Of a stretch of 64,000 nt of DNA, positions 7,801 to 16,052 are shown piece after piece (position 1 is the first letter of the stretch; the number at the start of each line of letters is the position of its first letter). Location of the stretch: the NCBI RefSeq assembly GCF_016680995.1, contig NZ_JAEQMG010000035.1, positions 62,001 to 126,000 on the forward strand, given 5' to 3'. Source of the stretch: Ruminococcus difficilis (lineage in GTDB: Bacteria > Bacillota_A > Clostridia > Oscillospirales > Acutalibacteraceae). The position numbers and the translations under genes were made by a program. The notes beneath the pieces were generated by a model. That model worked only from the letters and a program-made list of their open reading frames with translations, searched no databases and was not told the DNA's origin.

Positions 7801-8730
7801 TAACTAACAAAATGATCGTTTCTATCGTACAAATGCCAAAAAGCGGCTTATCCATGCGGTTTTTGACGGTACGATAGCGTAAAACCTTATCGTATCTTAT
7901 CGTACCATCGCGATGGCTTATCGTTTTTTGTACGGCGTTTTATATCATGAATTGCTGACAGCGTCATTGATAAACGCAAGATATTGGTAATGATTTCCGC
8001 TTGTCCTGCGGGAGTAAAGGGCGAACAGCGGCAGATACTATTGTCAAGGAGATGATAGTATGAAATATCAGCCGAAGCATATGCGTGAGGAGCACGGTGC
8101 GAAAACCGACTCCAAGCATACAGACAGTCATACAGAGAAGCATACGTTACCTGTCGGCAGAACACCTGACAGTGAGCATGAACCTTCACTTGTTAGATCA
8201 ACGTTAGTAGATGATCAAGAACAAACAGGCATGCCTGTCCACCCTATCGGGATTCCGATTCCTGATCCGGGTGACGGGGGAGAGTATGTGCCGATCCCCG
8301 GCAAGGGCAGTATCGACCATATCGCGCCCAACGGCGCTGTGATCCGCAACCCATGGTCGGAACAGCCCGAGATCAAGCCCGATCACGCCTACACCGATGA
8401 ACAGCAGGATCAAAACCTGTTGATCATGTAGGCTTGTCAGATGTTTGACAGCCGTTCAGCGCGGCATGTTAAGCCGTATCGTGTTAACAGCATAAGTAGT
8501 TTGTTGATACACATGGGTGTTTGTATAGGTATTAGCAGTTTGTATGATTACGTGCATTGGTGTTCAGAAGTGCGGGTTAGCCCACATCGGTACGGTAAAC
8601 CATCGCGATGGTACGATCGTGTACGATATGAATTTACGGTATCGTACATCGAAAAACCGCATGGATAAGCGGATTTTGGGAGATTGTACGATGAAAACGA
8701 TCATTTTGTTAGTTAGGAGGGAGGAGTTAG
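7786..8730. mobile_element. 0.95-kb inverted-repeat element carrying one small ORF
   Basis: The left arm (about 7786-7925) and right arm (about 8588-8730) are inverted repeats of roughly 140 bp. Outermost parts match closely (CCTCCCTCCTAACTAACAAA on the plus strand and its complement at the right end). They share AAAATGATCGTTT, CGCTTATCCATGCGGTTTTT-like blocks and a 12-bp palindrome, CCATCGCGATGG. The unique centre holds a single ORF at 8060-8431. Both arms end in 7-bp tandem arrays pointing in opposite directions. The shape is that of a non-autonomous transposable element with cargo. I did not identify a target-site duplication, because the heptad arrays blur the ends. Confidence 0.75.
8060..8431 (+). 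CDS. Hypothetical hydrophilic protein, 123 aa, inside the IR element
   Basis: I do not recognise it. A good ribosome binding site, AAGGAG, lies nine bases before ATG 8060. The protein is hydrophilic, with no signal peptide or membrane helix. The first 50 residues are rich in His, Lys, Glu, Thr and Ser (KHMREEHGAK, KHTDSHTEKH). The middle is rich in Pro and Gly (MPVHPIGIPIPDPGDGGEY), and the C-terminus is acidic with EQQDQNLLIM. There are no cysteines. Low complexity suggests disorder or metal binding, but that is a guess. It is the only ORF of the element between its inverted repeats. Confidence 0.6.
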   Translation: MKYQPKHMREEHGAKTDSKHTDSHTEKHTLPVGRTPDSEHEPSLVRSTLVDDQEQTGMPVHPIGIPIPDPGDGGEYVPIPGKGSIDHIAPNGAVIRNPWSEQPEIKPDHAYTDEQQDQNLLIM

Positions 8731-8771
8731 GGGTTAGGAGTTAGGAGTTAGGAGTTAGGAGTTAGGAGTTA
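8711..8771. repeat. (GGAGTTA)n heptad array
   Basis: A 7-bp tandem array, GTTAGGAGTTAGGAGTTAGG, at the right end of the IR element, inverted relative to the array at 7761-7800. Confidence 0.9.
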
Positions 8772-8976
8772 TAGTGTAAATGAAACGTCTATTGTAGGGG
8801 AGGGTCTCGACCCTCCCGTAACGTTTCCGCTATATGCCATTTAAACGCGAAGCAGATCTATTATTCCGTAGGGGACGGCGCTTGGACACGCGTGCCTGAC
8901 ATCCCGTACCCTACAAAACGCACATCTCCTCAACCAACGTTACATCTCAACCTACGCCCTACCGCGGGAGCAGCAG

Positions 8977-9160
8977 CAGTGGCGCTTAGCCAATCGCAGA
9001 TACAGAGGACCCCATAACTCTCCGAGTTATGGGGAGAGGAGGAACCGCCACACGAGATCAAAGCGTACCAACCGGATACGCTTATCGAGTACGGCGTGTA
9101 ACGACGATGGAGCGCTGTTGCATGGGAGTTGTAAACCAAATCACAGATTTGGACAACTCC
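8977..9160 (+). repeat. Two-hairpin repeat, long form (184 nt), copy A
   Basis: It begins CAGTGGCGCTTAGCCAATCG and ends with a hairpin GGAGTTGT-AAA-CCAAATC-ACA-GATTTGG-ACAACTCC. Relative to the 89-nt copies at 15546, 19108 and 32789, the tip of the first hairpin is replaced by a 95-nt longer segment. That segment holds its own hairpin, CCCATAACTCTCCGAGTTATGGG. It is nearly identical to copy B at 24558. It could be a structured RNA or a non-autonomous element. Confidence 0.85.
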
Positions 9161-9169
9161 TCAAAGCCG

Positions 9170-9620
9170 CTCCCCTACAAATTTACCGAAACGTTTCCTA
9201 TATTATTTCATCCAAACACGGCATATATCTATTTCTCCGTAGGGATGGTCATTGACCATCCGCATGGCAGAGGCATTGTATTCCTATCTCACGCTTTCGA
9301 TATCGGAAACGCTCGTCATTCTGCGGACGACCAATGGTCGTCCCTACGGCAGAATTGATTTGCTTCGCGTTTCGGTGGTATCTTTGTCAAGTGCCGTACC
9401 CTACAATACGTTCGGCTCCTCAACGGACATTGCATCATGACCAACGTTCTACCGCGGGAGCAGCAAGCCGCTCCCCTACAAAACGCACATCTCCTCAACC
9501 GACGTTACATCTCAACAGACGCCCTACCTCGGGAGGGTCGAGACCCTCCCCTACAAATATACTGAAATGTTTCCTTACAATATGATGTATTCGTTATTAT
9601 GCTACACATATTCAAATAGA
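9170..9620. repeat. Block of short variable palindromes
   Basis: It contains GGGATGGTCATTGACCATCC and GGACGACCAATGGTCGTCCC at the two ends of an inverted unit at about 9237-9356. Further units are GGGAGCAGCAAGCCGCTCCC (about 9450) and GGGAGGGTCGAGACCCTCCC (about 9530). The frame sequences recur at 15440-15900, 24370-24500 and 28250-28560. The region 8772-8976 before copy A holds similar units. I see no gene in 8432-9690. Confidence 0.75.
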
Positions 9621-9630
9621 ATCAGACGTA

Positions 9631-9660
9631 ACAAAACGCCCGAGATTGCTCTCGGGCGTT
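9631..9660 (-). terminator. Terminator of the hydrogenase operon
   Basis: On the minus strand AACGCCCGAGA-GCAA-TCTCGGGCGTT is followed by TTGTT, about 30 bp after the hydA stop codon. Confidence 0.85.
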
Positions 9661-9690
9661 CGGTGTATTATCAGAATCGCTACAATTCTA

Positions 9691-11436
9691 TTATACAAAG
9701 TTCTTCTTTCTCTTGACGTAAGAGGTATGCAGCAGCTCATGCGCCTTGTGGGAGCCGGGCTCGCCGAGGAACTCCTCGTAGATCGCCTTGATCTCGGGGT
9801 TGTCGTGGCTCTTTCTGTACGGCAGATCGAGGTCGTCCTGATACAGTGCCTTAGCTCTGAGCGCCTTGAGGTCGACGAAGTTGCGCACGTGACCGGGCTG
9901 GATGGGCTGACCGCCGCCGTTGACACAGCCGCCGGGGCAGCACATGATCTCGACGAACTGATAGTCCGCTTCACCCGCTCTGATCTTGTCGAGGATGACA
10001 GCGGCATTCTTCAGACCGCTGACAACAGCGACCTTGACGGTCATACCGGCTACCTCATAGGTAGCTTCCTTGATGCCGTCGGTACCGCGTACCTCGTTGT
10101 AGTCGATCTGCTTGAGATCGTCGCCGGTGAGTACATCGGCAACGGTTCTCAGCGCCGCTTCCATAACGCCGCCGGTCGCGCCGAAGATAGTACCCGCGCC
10201 GGAGCCGACCGCCATGAGCGGATCAAAATCGCTGTCCTCAAGCGCGGTGAACTGAATACCCGCGGTCTTGATCATCTTCGCCAGCTCTCTGGTGGAGATG
10301 GAGATATCGTTATCCTGCATATCGTCGTGCCCCTGATCGTCACGGGTGATCTCGAACTTCTTCGCGACGCAGGGCATGACGGATACGACGACGATGTCGC
10401 GCGGGTCGATGCCTGCCTTCTCGGCGTAGTAGCTCTTGATCATCGCGCCCTGCATCTGCTGCGGGGACTTACAGGTGGACAGATGGGGGAGAAGGTCGGG
10501 ATAATAGTGCTCGCAGAACTTGACCCAGCCGGGTGAGCAGGAGGTGATCATCGGCAGTGTGCCGCCGTCCTTCACTCTCTGGATGAACTCGGTGCCCTCT
10601 TCCATGATGGTCAGGTCAGCACCGAAGTTGGTATCGAATACCTTGTCGAAGCCGAGCATTTTCAGCGCGGTCACCATCTTGCCGGTGACAAGAGAGCCGA
10701 TCGGCATATCGAAGCACTCGCCCAGGGTCGCGCGGATGGACGGCGCGGTGTGGACGACAACGTGCTTGGTCGGATCAGCCAGCGCCTCAAATACCTCGGC
10801 GGTGTTGTCCTTCTCGACCAGCGCGCCGGTGGGGCATACCACGGTACACTGACCGCAGCTCACGCAGCTGACTTCGCCCAGATCCTTGTCGAACGCGCAG
10901 CCGATCGCGGTATCAAAGCCGCGGTTGTTCGCGCCGATGACGCCGACGAACTGCTCTTTACAAGCGGCTACACAGCGGCGGCAAAGGATACACTTGTTGT
11001 TGTTGCGGACAAGGTGCAGGGTGGAGTGGTCTTCTTCATAATGGGTCTCGGCGCCGGCGTATTTGTTTTCATCTACGCCGTATTCCAGACACAGCTGCTG
11101 CAGTTCGCAGTTGTCGCTGCGGGGGCAGGACAGACATTTCTTGTCGTGGTTACTGAGCAGCAGCTCGAGGGTGGTCTTGCGATTCTGACGAATCTGCGGT
11201 GTATTGGTGAAGATCTCGGTGCCGTCACGGTCGATGGGGTAGACGCAGGCGGCGACTAAGGAACGCGCGCCCTTGACCTCGCACAGACACATACGGCAGG
11301 CGCCGATCTCGTTGATATCCTTCAGGTAGCACAAGGTCGGGATCTTGATACCGAACTGATGGCACGCTTGAAGAATCGTTGTATTCTTTTCAACGGTATA
11401 ATCCTTGCCGTTGATCTTGATGTTAAGCATTTCCAT
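9691..11436 (-). CDS. hydA: NAD(H)-linked [FeFe] hydrogenase catalytic subunit HydA
   Basis: Reversibly reduces protons to H2. The 581-aa order is: plant-type 2Fe-2S domain (C36, C47, C50, C64), His-Cys3 4Fe-4S site (H97, C101, C104, C110), two 4Fe-4S clusters (C149-C159, C191-C201), H-cluster domain, and short C-terminal small-subunit-like region. H-cluster motifs are TSCSPGW (298-304), MPCVAKKFE and EIMCCPGGCVNGGGQP. The first has Ser where prototypes have a second Cys. GGAG seven bases before ATG 11436 fixes the start. Its neighbours hydB and hydC indicate the trimeric, probably electron-bifurcating enzyme, oxidising NADH and reduced ferredoxin together. Confidence 0.95.
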   Translation of the reverse strand: MEMLNIKINGKDYTVEKNTTILQACHQFGIKIPTLCYLKDINEIGACRMCLCEVKGARSLVAACVYPIDRDGTEIFTNTPQIRQNRKTTLELLLSNHDKKCLSCPRSDNCELQQLCLEYGVDENKYAGAETHYEEDHSTLHLVRNNNKCILCRRCVAACKEQFVGVIGANNRGFDTAIGCAFDKDLGEVSCVSCGQCTVVCPTGALVEKDNTAEVFEALADPTKHVVVHTAPSIRATLGECFDMPIGSLVTGKMVTALKMLGFDKVFDTNFGADLTIMEEGTEFIQRVKDGGTLPMITSCSPGWVKFCEHYYPDLLPHLSTCKSPQQMQGAMIKSYYAEKAGIDPRDIVVVSVMPCVAKKFEITRDDQGHDDMQDNDISISTRELAKMIKTAGIQFTALEDSDFDPLMAVGSGAGTIFGATGGVMEAALRTVADVLTGDDLKQIDYNEVRGTDGIKEATYEVAGMTVKVAVVSGLKNAAVILDKIRAGEADYQFVEIMCCPGGCVNGGGQPIQPGHVRNFVDLKALRAKALYQDDLDLPYRKSHDNPEIKAIYEEFLGEPGSHKAHELLHTSYVKRKKNFV

Positions 11437-11453
11437 GTTGGTTCTCCTTTCCC

Positions 11454-13262
11454 TTAACCCTTGACGATAGCCTTGAACTTACAAGAATCCATACAAGCGC
11501 CGCACTTGATACACTTCTTATGGTCGATTTCAAAGGCGGGTCTCTTCTTGCCCTCGGGGATGTAGTCGGTGACGGAAATCGCGCCGACGGGGCACTTGCG
11601 GGAGCACAGTGAGCAGCCCATACAGCTGTCCTTGACGATGGTGTACTGGAGCAGATCCTTACATACGCCCGCGGGACACTTCTTGTCCACGACATGAGCG
11701 ACATACTCGTCACGGAAGAAGTGCAGGGTGGAGAGAACGGGGTTGGGTGCTGTCTGACCCAGACCGCACAGGGAGTTCGCCTTGATGTAGTTGCACAGCG
11801 CCTCCATCTCGTCGAGCATCTCGAGGGTACCCTGACCCTTGGTGATCTTTTCGAGCATCTCTAAGAGACGCTTGGTGCCGATACGGCAGGGCGTACACTT
11901 ACCGCAGCTCTCGTCAACGGTGAACTCGAGGAAGAACTTGGCGATATCGACCATACAGTCGGTCTCGTCCATGACGATCAGACCGCCGGAGCCCATCATG
12001 GAGCCGATGGCGATCAGGTTATCGTAATCGATCTCGATGTCGAGGTGCTGAGCCGGGATACAGCCGCCGGAGGGACCGCCCGTCTGCGCGGCCTTGAACT
12101 TCTTGCCGCCGGGGATGCCGCCGCCGATCTCTTCGATGATGGTTCTCAGCGTGGTGCCCATCGGGACCTCGACCAGACCGGTGTGGTTGATCTTGCCGCC
12201 TAAGGCGAATACCTTGGTACCCTTGCTCTTTTCGGTACCCATAGAAGCGAACCAATCCGCGCCTTTTAAGATGATCTGCGGGATGTTCGCGTAGGTCTCA
12301 ACGTTGTTGAGGGTAGTGGGCTTCTGATACAGACCCTTGACTGCCGGGAACGGAGGACGGGGTCTGGGCTCGCCGCGCTTACCTTCGATGGAGGTCATCA
12401 GAGCGGTCTCCTCACCGCATACGAACGCGCCCGCGCCCAAGCGGATCTTGATGTCAAAGTTGAAGCCGGTGCCGAAGATATCTTCACCTAAGAGTCCGTA
12501 TTCATGCGCCTGATCGATCGCGATCTGCAGACGCTTGACGGCGATCGGATACTCCGCTCTTACGTAGATATAGCCCTGAGAAGCGCCGATCGCGTAGCCG
12601 GCGATCGCCATCGCTTCGAGCACGACATGGGGGTCGCCCTCGAGGACGGAACGATCCATGAACGCGCCGGGGTCGCCCTCATCCGCGTTACAGCAGACGT
12701 ATTTCTGATCCGCGTCGTTGCCGCGCGCGAATTTCCACTTCAGACCGGTGGGGAAGCCCGCGCCGCCGCGGCCTCTCAGACCGGAATCGAGCATGGTCTG
12801 GATGACCTCTTCGGGGGTCATCTCGGTGAGCACCTTGCCCAGTGCCGCGTAACCGTCCTGCGCGATGTAGTCGTCGATCTTCTCGGGGTCGATGACGCCG
12901 CAGTTGCGCAGCGCGACACGCTTCTGCTTCTCATAGAAAGCGGTTTTGTTCAGAGATTTGATGGAATCGTTATCGACGGTCTCCTGATATAAGAGACGGG
13001 TAACGATACGACCCTTGTTCAGATGCTCCTCCACGATCTCGGGAACATCGTCGATGTTGACCATCGAATAGAAGGAGCCCTCGGGGTATACGACCATGAT
13101 CGGACCCAACGCGCACAGACCGAAGCAGCCGGTGGTGATGACGTTGACTTCCTTTTCGAGGCCCTTCTTGATCAGCTCTTCCTTGAGCTTCTCGGCAATT
13201 TGTAAGCTGTTTGACGAGGTACAGCCGGTACCGCCGCAAACAAGTACATTAGAACGATACAT
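11454..13262 (-). CDS. hydB: Hydrogenase NuoF-like flavoprotein subunit HydB
   Basis: 602 aa. An N-terminal thioredoxin-like 2Fe-2S domain (CGGTGCTSS, TTGCFGLCALGP) is followed by the FMN/NADH domain (GLRGRGGAGFPTGLKWKF, CCNADEGDPGAFMDRS). Next comes the 4Fe-4S domain (ESCGKCTPCRIG), and the protein ends with a two-cluster ferredoxin domain (DSCMGCSLCSRKCP, CIKCGACMDSCK). This is the arrangement of HydB in trimeric [FeFe] hydrogenases, where it handles NAD(H) and is thought to host bifurcation. It ends 17 bp before hydA. ATG 13262 directly follows AGGAGG. Confidence 0.95.
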   Translation of the reverse strand: MYRSNVLVCGGTGCTSSNSLQIAEKLKEELIKKGLEKEVNVITTGCFGLCALGPIMVVYPEGSFYSMVNIDDVPEIVEEHLNKGRIVTRLLYQETVDNDSIKSLNKTAFYEKQKRVALRNCGVIDPEKIDDYIAQDGYAALGKVLTEMTPEEVIQTMLDSGLRGRGGAGFPTGLKWKFARGNDADQKYVCCNADEGDPGAFMDRSVLEGDPHVVLEAMAIAGYAIGASQGYIYVRAEYPIAVKRLQIAIDQAHEYGLLGEDIFGTGFNFDIKIRLGAGAFVCGEETALMTSIEGKRGEPRPRPPFPAVKGLYQKPTTLNNVETYANIPQIILKGADWFASMGTEKSKGTKVFALGGKINHTGLVEVPMGTTLRTIIEEIGGGIPGGKKFKAAQTGGPSGGCIPAQHLDIEIDYDNLIAIGSMMGSGGLIVMDETDCMVDIAKFFLEFTVDESCGKCTPCRIGTKRLLEMLEKITKGQGTLEMLDEMEALCNYIKANSLCGLGQTAPNPVLSTLHFFRDEYVAHVVDKKCPAGVCKDLLQYTIVKDSCMGCSLCSRKCPVGAISVTDYIPEGKKRPAFEIDHKKCIKCGACMDSCKFKAIVKG

Positions 13263-13272
13263 TTAGTCCTCC

Positions 13273-13644
13273 TTATCTTGTGGCAGTGCCGATGGTGTAC
13301 TCGGTGATGACATTGTGGTTGACGAGATGATCGTTGACGACCTTGACAGCCTTTTCGGGCGTCATCTTGACGTAGGTGACCTTCTCCTCACCGGGGATCT
13401 CGATCTCGACGACCGGCTCATACTGACAGATGCCGATGCAGCCTGTCTGTGTCACGGTAACGTCCTTGAGACCGCGCTTCGCGATCTCCTCTACAAAGGC
13501 GTTGAGAACGGGTCTGGCGCCTGCCGCGATACCGCAGGTAGCCATGCCGACCAGTACGCGGGCAGCGTTGGGGTTCTCCTGACGGATCCGCATCTCAGCC
13601 TGTGCCTTATCTCTGATCGCCTTTAACTCAGCTAAAGATTTCAT
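13273..13644 (-). CDS. Thioredoxin-like 2Fe-2S ferredoxin of the hydrogenase operon
   Basis: 123 aa from ATG 13644, chosen because GGAGGTGCG lies just upstream; an upstream in-frame ATG at 13701 would overlap the preceding gene. Cys residues in MATCGIAAGA and QTGCIGICQYEP match the thioredoxin-fold 2Fe-2S domain of NuoE and of the HydB N-terminus. Such a small stand-alone subunit often accompanies clostridial HydABC operons. It may be a fourth subunit or an electron carrier. It lies between the HATPase gene (2-bp gap) and hydB (10-bp gap). Confidence 0.88.
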   Translation of the reverse strand: MKSLAELKAIRDKAQAEMRIRQENPNAARVLVGMATCGIAAGARPVLNAFVEEIAKRGLKDVTVTQTGCIGICQYEPVVEIEIPGEEKVTYVKMTPEKAVKVVNDHLVNHNVITEYTIGTATR

Positions 13645-13646
13645 TT

Positions 13647-14195
13647 TTACGCACCTCCATATATGCTCTTTGTGTTTTCTTCTAAATAATCCGCGATCCA
13701 TTCCAGCACGTCGGGCGTGTCCAGACTGACGTCACCCAGCACCTCGCGCAGCTCCCTTGTGTCGAGGGTAAAGCTGCCGTTATCGGTGGTGCAGGTGTAG
13801 ACAAAGTCGATATCCGGATTGCATTGGATCAGGATCTTGACGGTGGAGTTGATATCTCCCAAGGGGGTCATGTCCACGTGCGACTTGACATACGTGGCAG
13901 TGGTAACGGTACCCTTGCCCTTTTCGCTCTGTATGTCAAAGCTGCCGCCGGTCTGTTCAGCGCTGAGCTTGAACAGCGGGACTCCCAGCCCGACCTTGCG
14001 TGTAGTACGCGTGGTAAAGAACGGGTCGATGACCTGTTGTACCTGTTCCTGCGTCATGCCGCAGCCGTTGTCGGCGATCTCGATCGTCAGCCGATCGTCT
14101 TTGTCGCTCTCGGTCACGGTGATGCGCACGACAGTCGCCTCGGCTCGCACCGAGTTCTGCGCCACATCCATGACGTTCAGGGATAGCTCTCTCAT
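13647..14195 (-). CDS. HATPase-domain (anti-sigma/histidine-kinase-like) protein
   Basis: 182 aa. A GHKL ATP-binding domain is visible: N box MDVAQNSVRAEA, G1 box IADNGCGM, then KVGLGVPLFKLSAEQTGG and GKGTVTTATY. There is no histidine-phosphorylation or transmembrane domain, so it is not a complete sensor kinase. Similar proteins are frequent in [FeFe] hydrogenase operons, with unknown role. Its ATG overlaps the hydC stop (TAATG), so the two are probably translationally coupled. The last 70 residues (after about 110) are not part of the ATPase fold. Confidence 0.88.
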   Translation of the reverse strand: MRELSLNVMDVAQNSVRAEATVVRITVTESDKDDRLTIEIADNGCGMTQEQVQQVIDPFFTTRTTRKVGLGVPLFKLSAEQTGGSFDIQSEKGKGTVTTATYVKSHVDMTPLGDINSTVKILIQCNPDIDFVYTCTTDNGSFTLDTRELREVLGDVSLDTPDVLEWIADYLEENTKSIYGGA

Positions 14196-14695
14196 TACGC
14201 TTCCTTATATTTCGCGAGGATCGAGGGTACATCGTCGGCGACCAGACGACCGTAAACATCGTCGTTGACGGTCATGACGGGAGCCAGACCGCACGCGCCG
14301 ATGCAGCGGCAGGCTGTCAGCGAGAACATACCGTCCATGGTACATTCCTCAGCCTCAATGCCCAGCTCACTGGAAAGTCTGTTGAGCACGTCGCCGGAGC
14401 CCTTGACATAGCAGGCGGTACCCAGGCATACGCTGATGTTATACTTACCCTTGGGGGAGAGCGCAAACTGGCTGTAGAAGGTCGCAACGCCGTACACCTC
14501 GTCTACGGGTACGTTCAGACCCTCCGCGATCATCTGCTGAACCTCAAGCGGCAGATAGCCGTAGATGTCCTGTGCCTCCTGCAATACGGGCATCACAGCG
14601 CCGGGATCATCCTTGTGCTTCCGGATGACTTCCTTGAGCTGCGCTTCCTGTTCAGGTGTGCCCTGAAACGGCAGGCTGCTGATTTTTTTAAGCAT
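14195..14695 (-). CDS. hydC: Hydrogenase NuoE-like subunit HydC
   Basis: 166 aa from ATG 14695, preceded by AAGGAGGAATTAAG; the longer reading frame from 14779 runs through the promoter region. The family core is MPVLQEAQDIYGYLPLEVQQ, YGVATFYSQF, and the 2Fe-2S ligands CLGTACYVKG and CRCIGACGLAP. HydC passes electrons between HydB and partner clusters. It is the first gene of the five-gene hydrogenase operon. Confidence 0.95.
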   Translation of the reverse strand: MLKKISSLPFQGTPEQEAQLKEVIRKHKDDPGAVMPVLQEAQDIYGYLPLEVQQMIAEGLNVPVDEVYGVATFYSQFALSPKGKYNISVCLGTACYVKGSGDVLNRLSSELGIEAEECTMDGMFSLTACRCIGACGLAPVMTVNDDVYGRLVADDVPSILAKYKEA

Positions 14696-14810
14696 CTTAA
14701 TTCCTCCTTGAACAAATTCTTTGTAAGCGAATTGTAGCGAATAATTCAAATAGGCTCTTGCGAAACTGCGATTCATCATCGATAGAAAACCTATACATAC
14801 TTACGCTACC

Positions 14811-14839
14811 ATCATACCACATTTGAGTCGGATTGTCTA
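14811..14839 (-). promoter_or_regulatory. Promoter of the hydrogenase operon
   Basis: Minus strand: TAGACA (14834-14839), 17 bp, TATGAT (14811-14816), with an extended-10 TGG just before it. The start of hydC is about 115 bp downstream. Confidence 0.75.
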
Positions 14840-14903
14840 TAAATTAACGCAAATTTTTCGTGCAAATATCGGCAAAAAATGCAGGGATTTTCATTCTCAG
14901 AAA

Positions 14904-15020
14904 GTTAGCAAAAGCTAACCATGTTTGATAGGATCTGACACGGGTTTGTTTTATGATGATCGGGACATTTATATTTCCCAATTAGAATAATATCTTGCAA
15001 AACGCCATCACTTTTGCAAG
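14904..15020. promoter_or_regulatory. Two palindromes upstream of the hydrogenase promoter
   Basis: GTTAGC-AAAA-GCTAAC (14904-14919) is an operator-like inverted repeat with a 4-bp AT spacer, 65 bp upstream of the -35 box. CTTGCAAAA-N9-TTTTGCAAG (14994-15020) is a 9-bp inverted repeat further up. The geometry of the first resembles redox-repressor sites such as Rex, but the sequence does not match the Rex consensus. The regulator is unknown. Confidence 0.4.
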
Positions 15021-15040
15021 TTTTAAAGCAGTAAAGCGAC

Positions 15041-16022
15041 GGGGAGTTAGGAGTTAGGAGTGAGGAGTGAGGAGTTAGGAGTTAGGAGTGAGGAGTTGAG
15101 AAAAAAGCCTTCCCCTCGGGGTACCCCCGTTGGGGGAATGTCCGAAGGACAAGGGGGGAGCCGCTTCCGGCGAGGAGAAGGTGTCGACCAACGGGAGACG
15201 GATGAGGGGACAACCTTTCACATAGACGCAGGATTCGGTGGGGCTGTATGTCTACCGAGGATAACAGAAATGCTTCATTCTCTTTGTTAAGATGATCTTT
15301 CGACTTACTCAGCCCCTCATCCGACTCGGCATCCGCCGAGCCACCTTTTCCTTGCAGGAACGGCAACCCTTTTGGGCTTTGCCCATTTCCCCTAACAGGG
15401 GAATCTCCCCGAGGGGAAGGCTTTTATAATCCAAAACTCCTGTCCTCCGTAGGGACGAGCATTGCTCGTCCGCATGGCAGAGGCATTGTATTCCTGTCTC
15501 ACGCTTTCGATATCGGAAACGCCCGTCATTCTGCGGTACGTCATACAGTGGCGCTTAGCCAATCGCAGATAAATCTGCTCTTGGAGCGCTGTTGCATGGG
15601 AGTTGTATACCAAATCATAGATTTGGACAACTCCTCAAAATGCCGTACCCTACAATACGTTCGGCTCCTCAACGGACATTGCATCTTGACCAACGTTCTG
15701 CCGCGGGAGGGTCAAGACCCTCCCCTACAAATATACCGAAACGTTTCCTATATTATTTCATCCAAACACGGAATACATCTTTTTCTCCGTAGGGATGGTC
15801 ATTGACCATCCGCATGGCAGAGGCATTGTATTCCTATCTCACGCTTTCGATATCGGAAACGCCCGTCATTCTGCGGACGACCAATGGTCGTCCCTACGGT
15901 TACGTTTATTATCCTCAACCAATGCCCCGTATTATCTTTTCTTCTACCACGGGAGCAACAATATCCTCCCCTACGATAGACGTTTCATTTACACCACAAC
16001 TCCTCACTCCTCACTCCTCACT
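15041..16022. repeat. Heptad-bounded repeat block between hydC and the PHP gene
   Basis: It opens with a (GGAGTTA/GGAGTGA)n array at about 15044-15100 and closes with the inverted array (CTCCTCA)n at about 15998-16022. Inside are a family-2 element (about 15104-15425), CGTAGGGA-type palindromic units (about 15443-15543 and 15788-15899), the 89-nt two-hairpin repeat (15546-15634) and GGGAGGGTCAAGACCCTCCC (about 15706). No gene is supported; the small ORFs here are repeat-derived. Confidence 0.82.
15546..15634 (+). repeat. Two-hairpin repeat, short form (89 nt), copy C
   Basis: Hairpin 1 is CAGTGGCGCT..CCAA..GCAGAT-AA-ATCTGC..TTGG.AGCGCTGTTG, whose base pairs only with G-U wobbles. Hairpin 2 is GGAGTTGT-ATA-CCAAATC-ATA-GATTTGG-ACAACTCC. 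Confidence 0.85.
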
Positions 16023-16025
16023 AAA

Positions 16026-16052
16026 ATAACCGCCCTGCTCTCGCAAGACGGT
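16026..16052 (-). terminator. Probable terminator after the PHP gene
   Basis: On the minus strand ACCGTCTTGC-GAGA-GCAGGGCGGT (8 of 10 pairs) is followed by TATTTT, directly behind the stop codon. Confidence 0.6.

Noticed and set aside
7786..8730. Complete insertion sequence
   Set aside because: No transposase-like sequence (DDE or HUH motifs) is present in the 123-aa ORF; it is listed as a non-autonomous element.
8930..9139. 69-aa minus-strand ORF, also present at 24511-24720
   Set aside because: Both copies lie across the long two-hairpin repeat and its flank. Their similarity follows from the repeat, not from protein selection.
8977..9160. A tRNA or tmRNA-like structure in the two-hairpin repeats
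   Set aside because: There is no cloverleaf, anticodon arm, TYC loop or CCA end; only stacked hairpins.
9646..10536. 296-aa plus-strand ORF over hydA (and similar long antisense ORFs over glgA, the metal ATPase and nrdD)
   Set aside because: GC-rich coding sequence leaves long open antisense frames. No ribosome binding sites or domains support them.
14904..14919. Calling a Rex binding site
   Set aside because: The spacing resembles Rex sites, but GTTAGC/GCTAAC does not match TTGTTAA/TTAACAA; it is kept as an unassigned palindrome.
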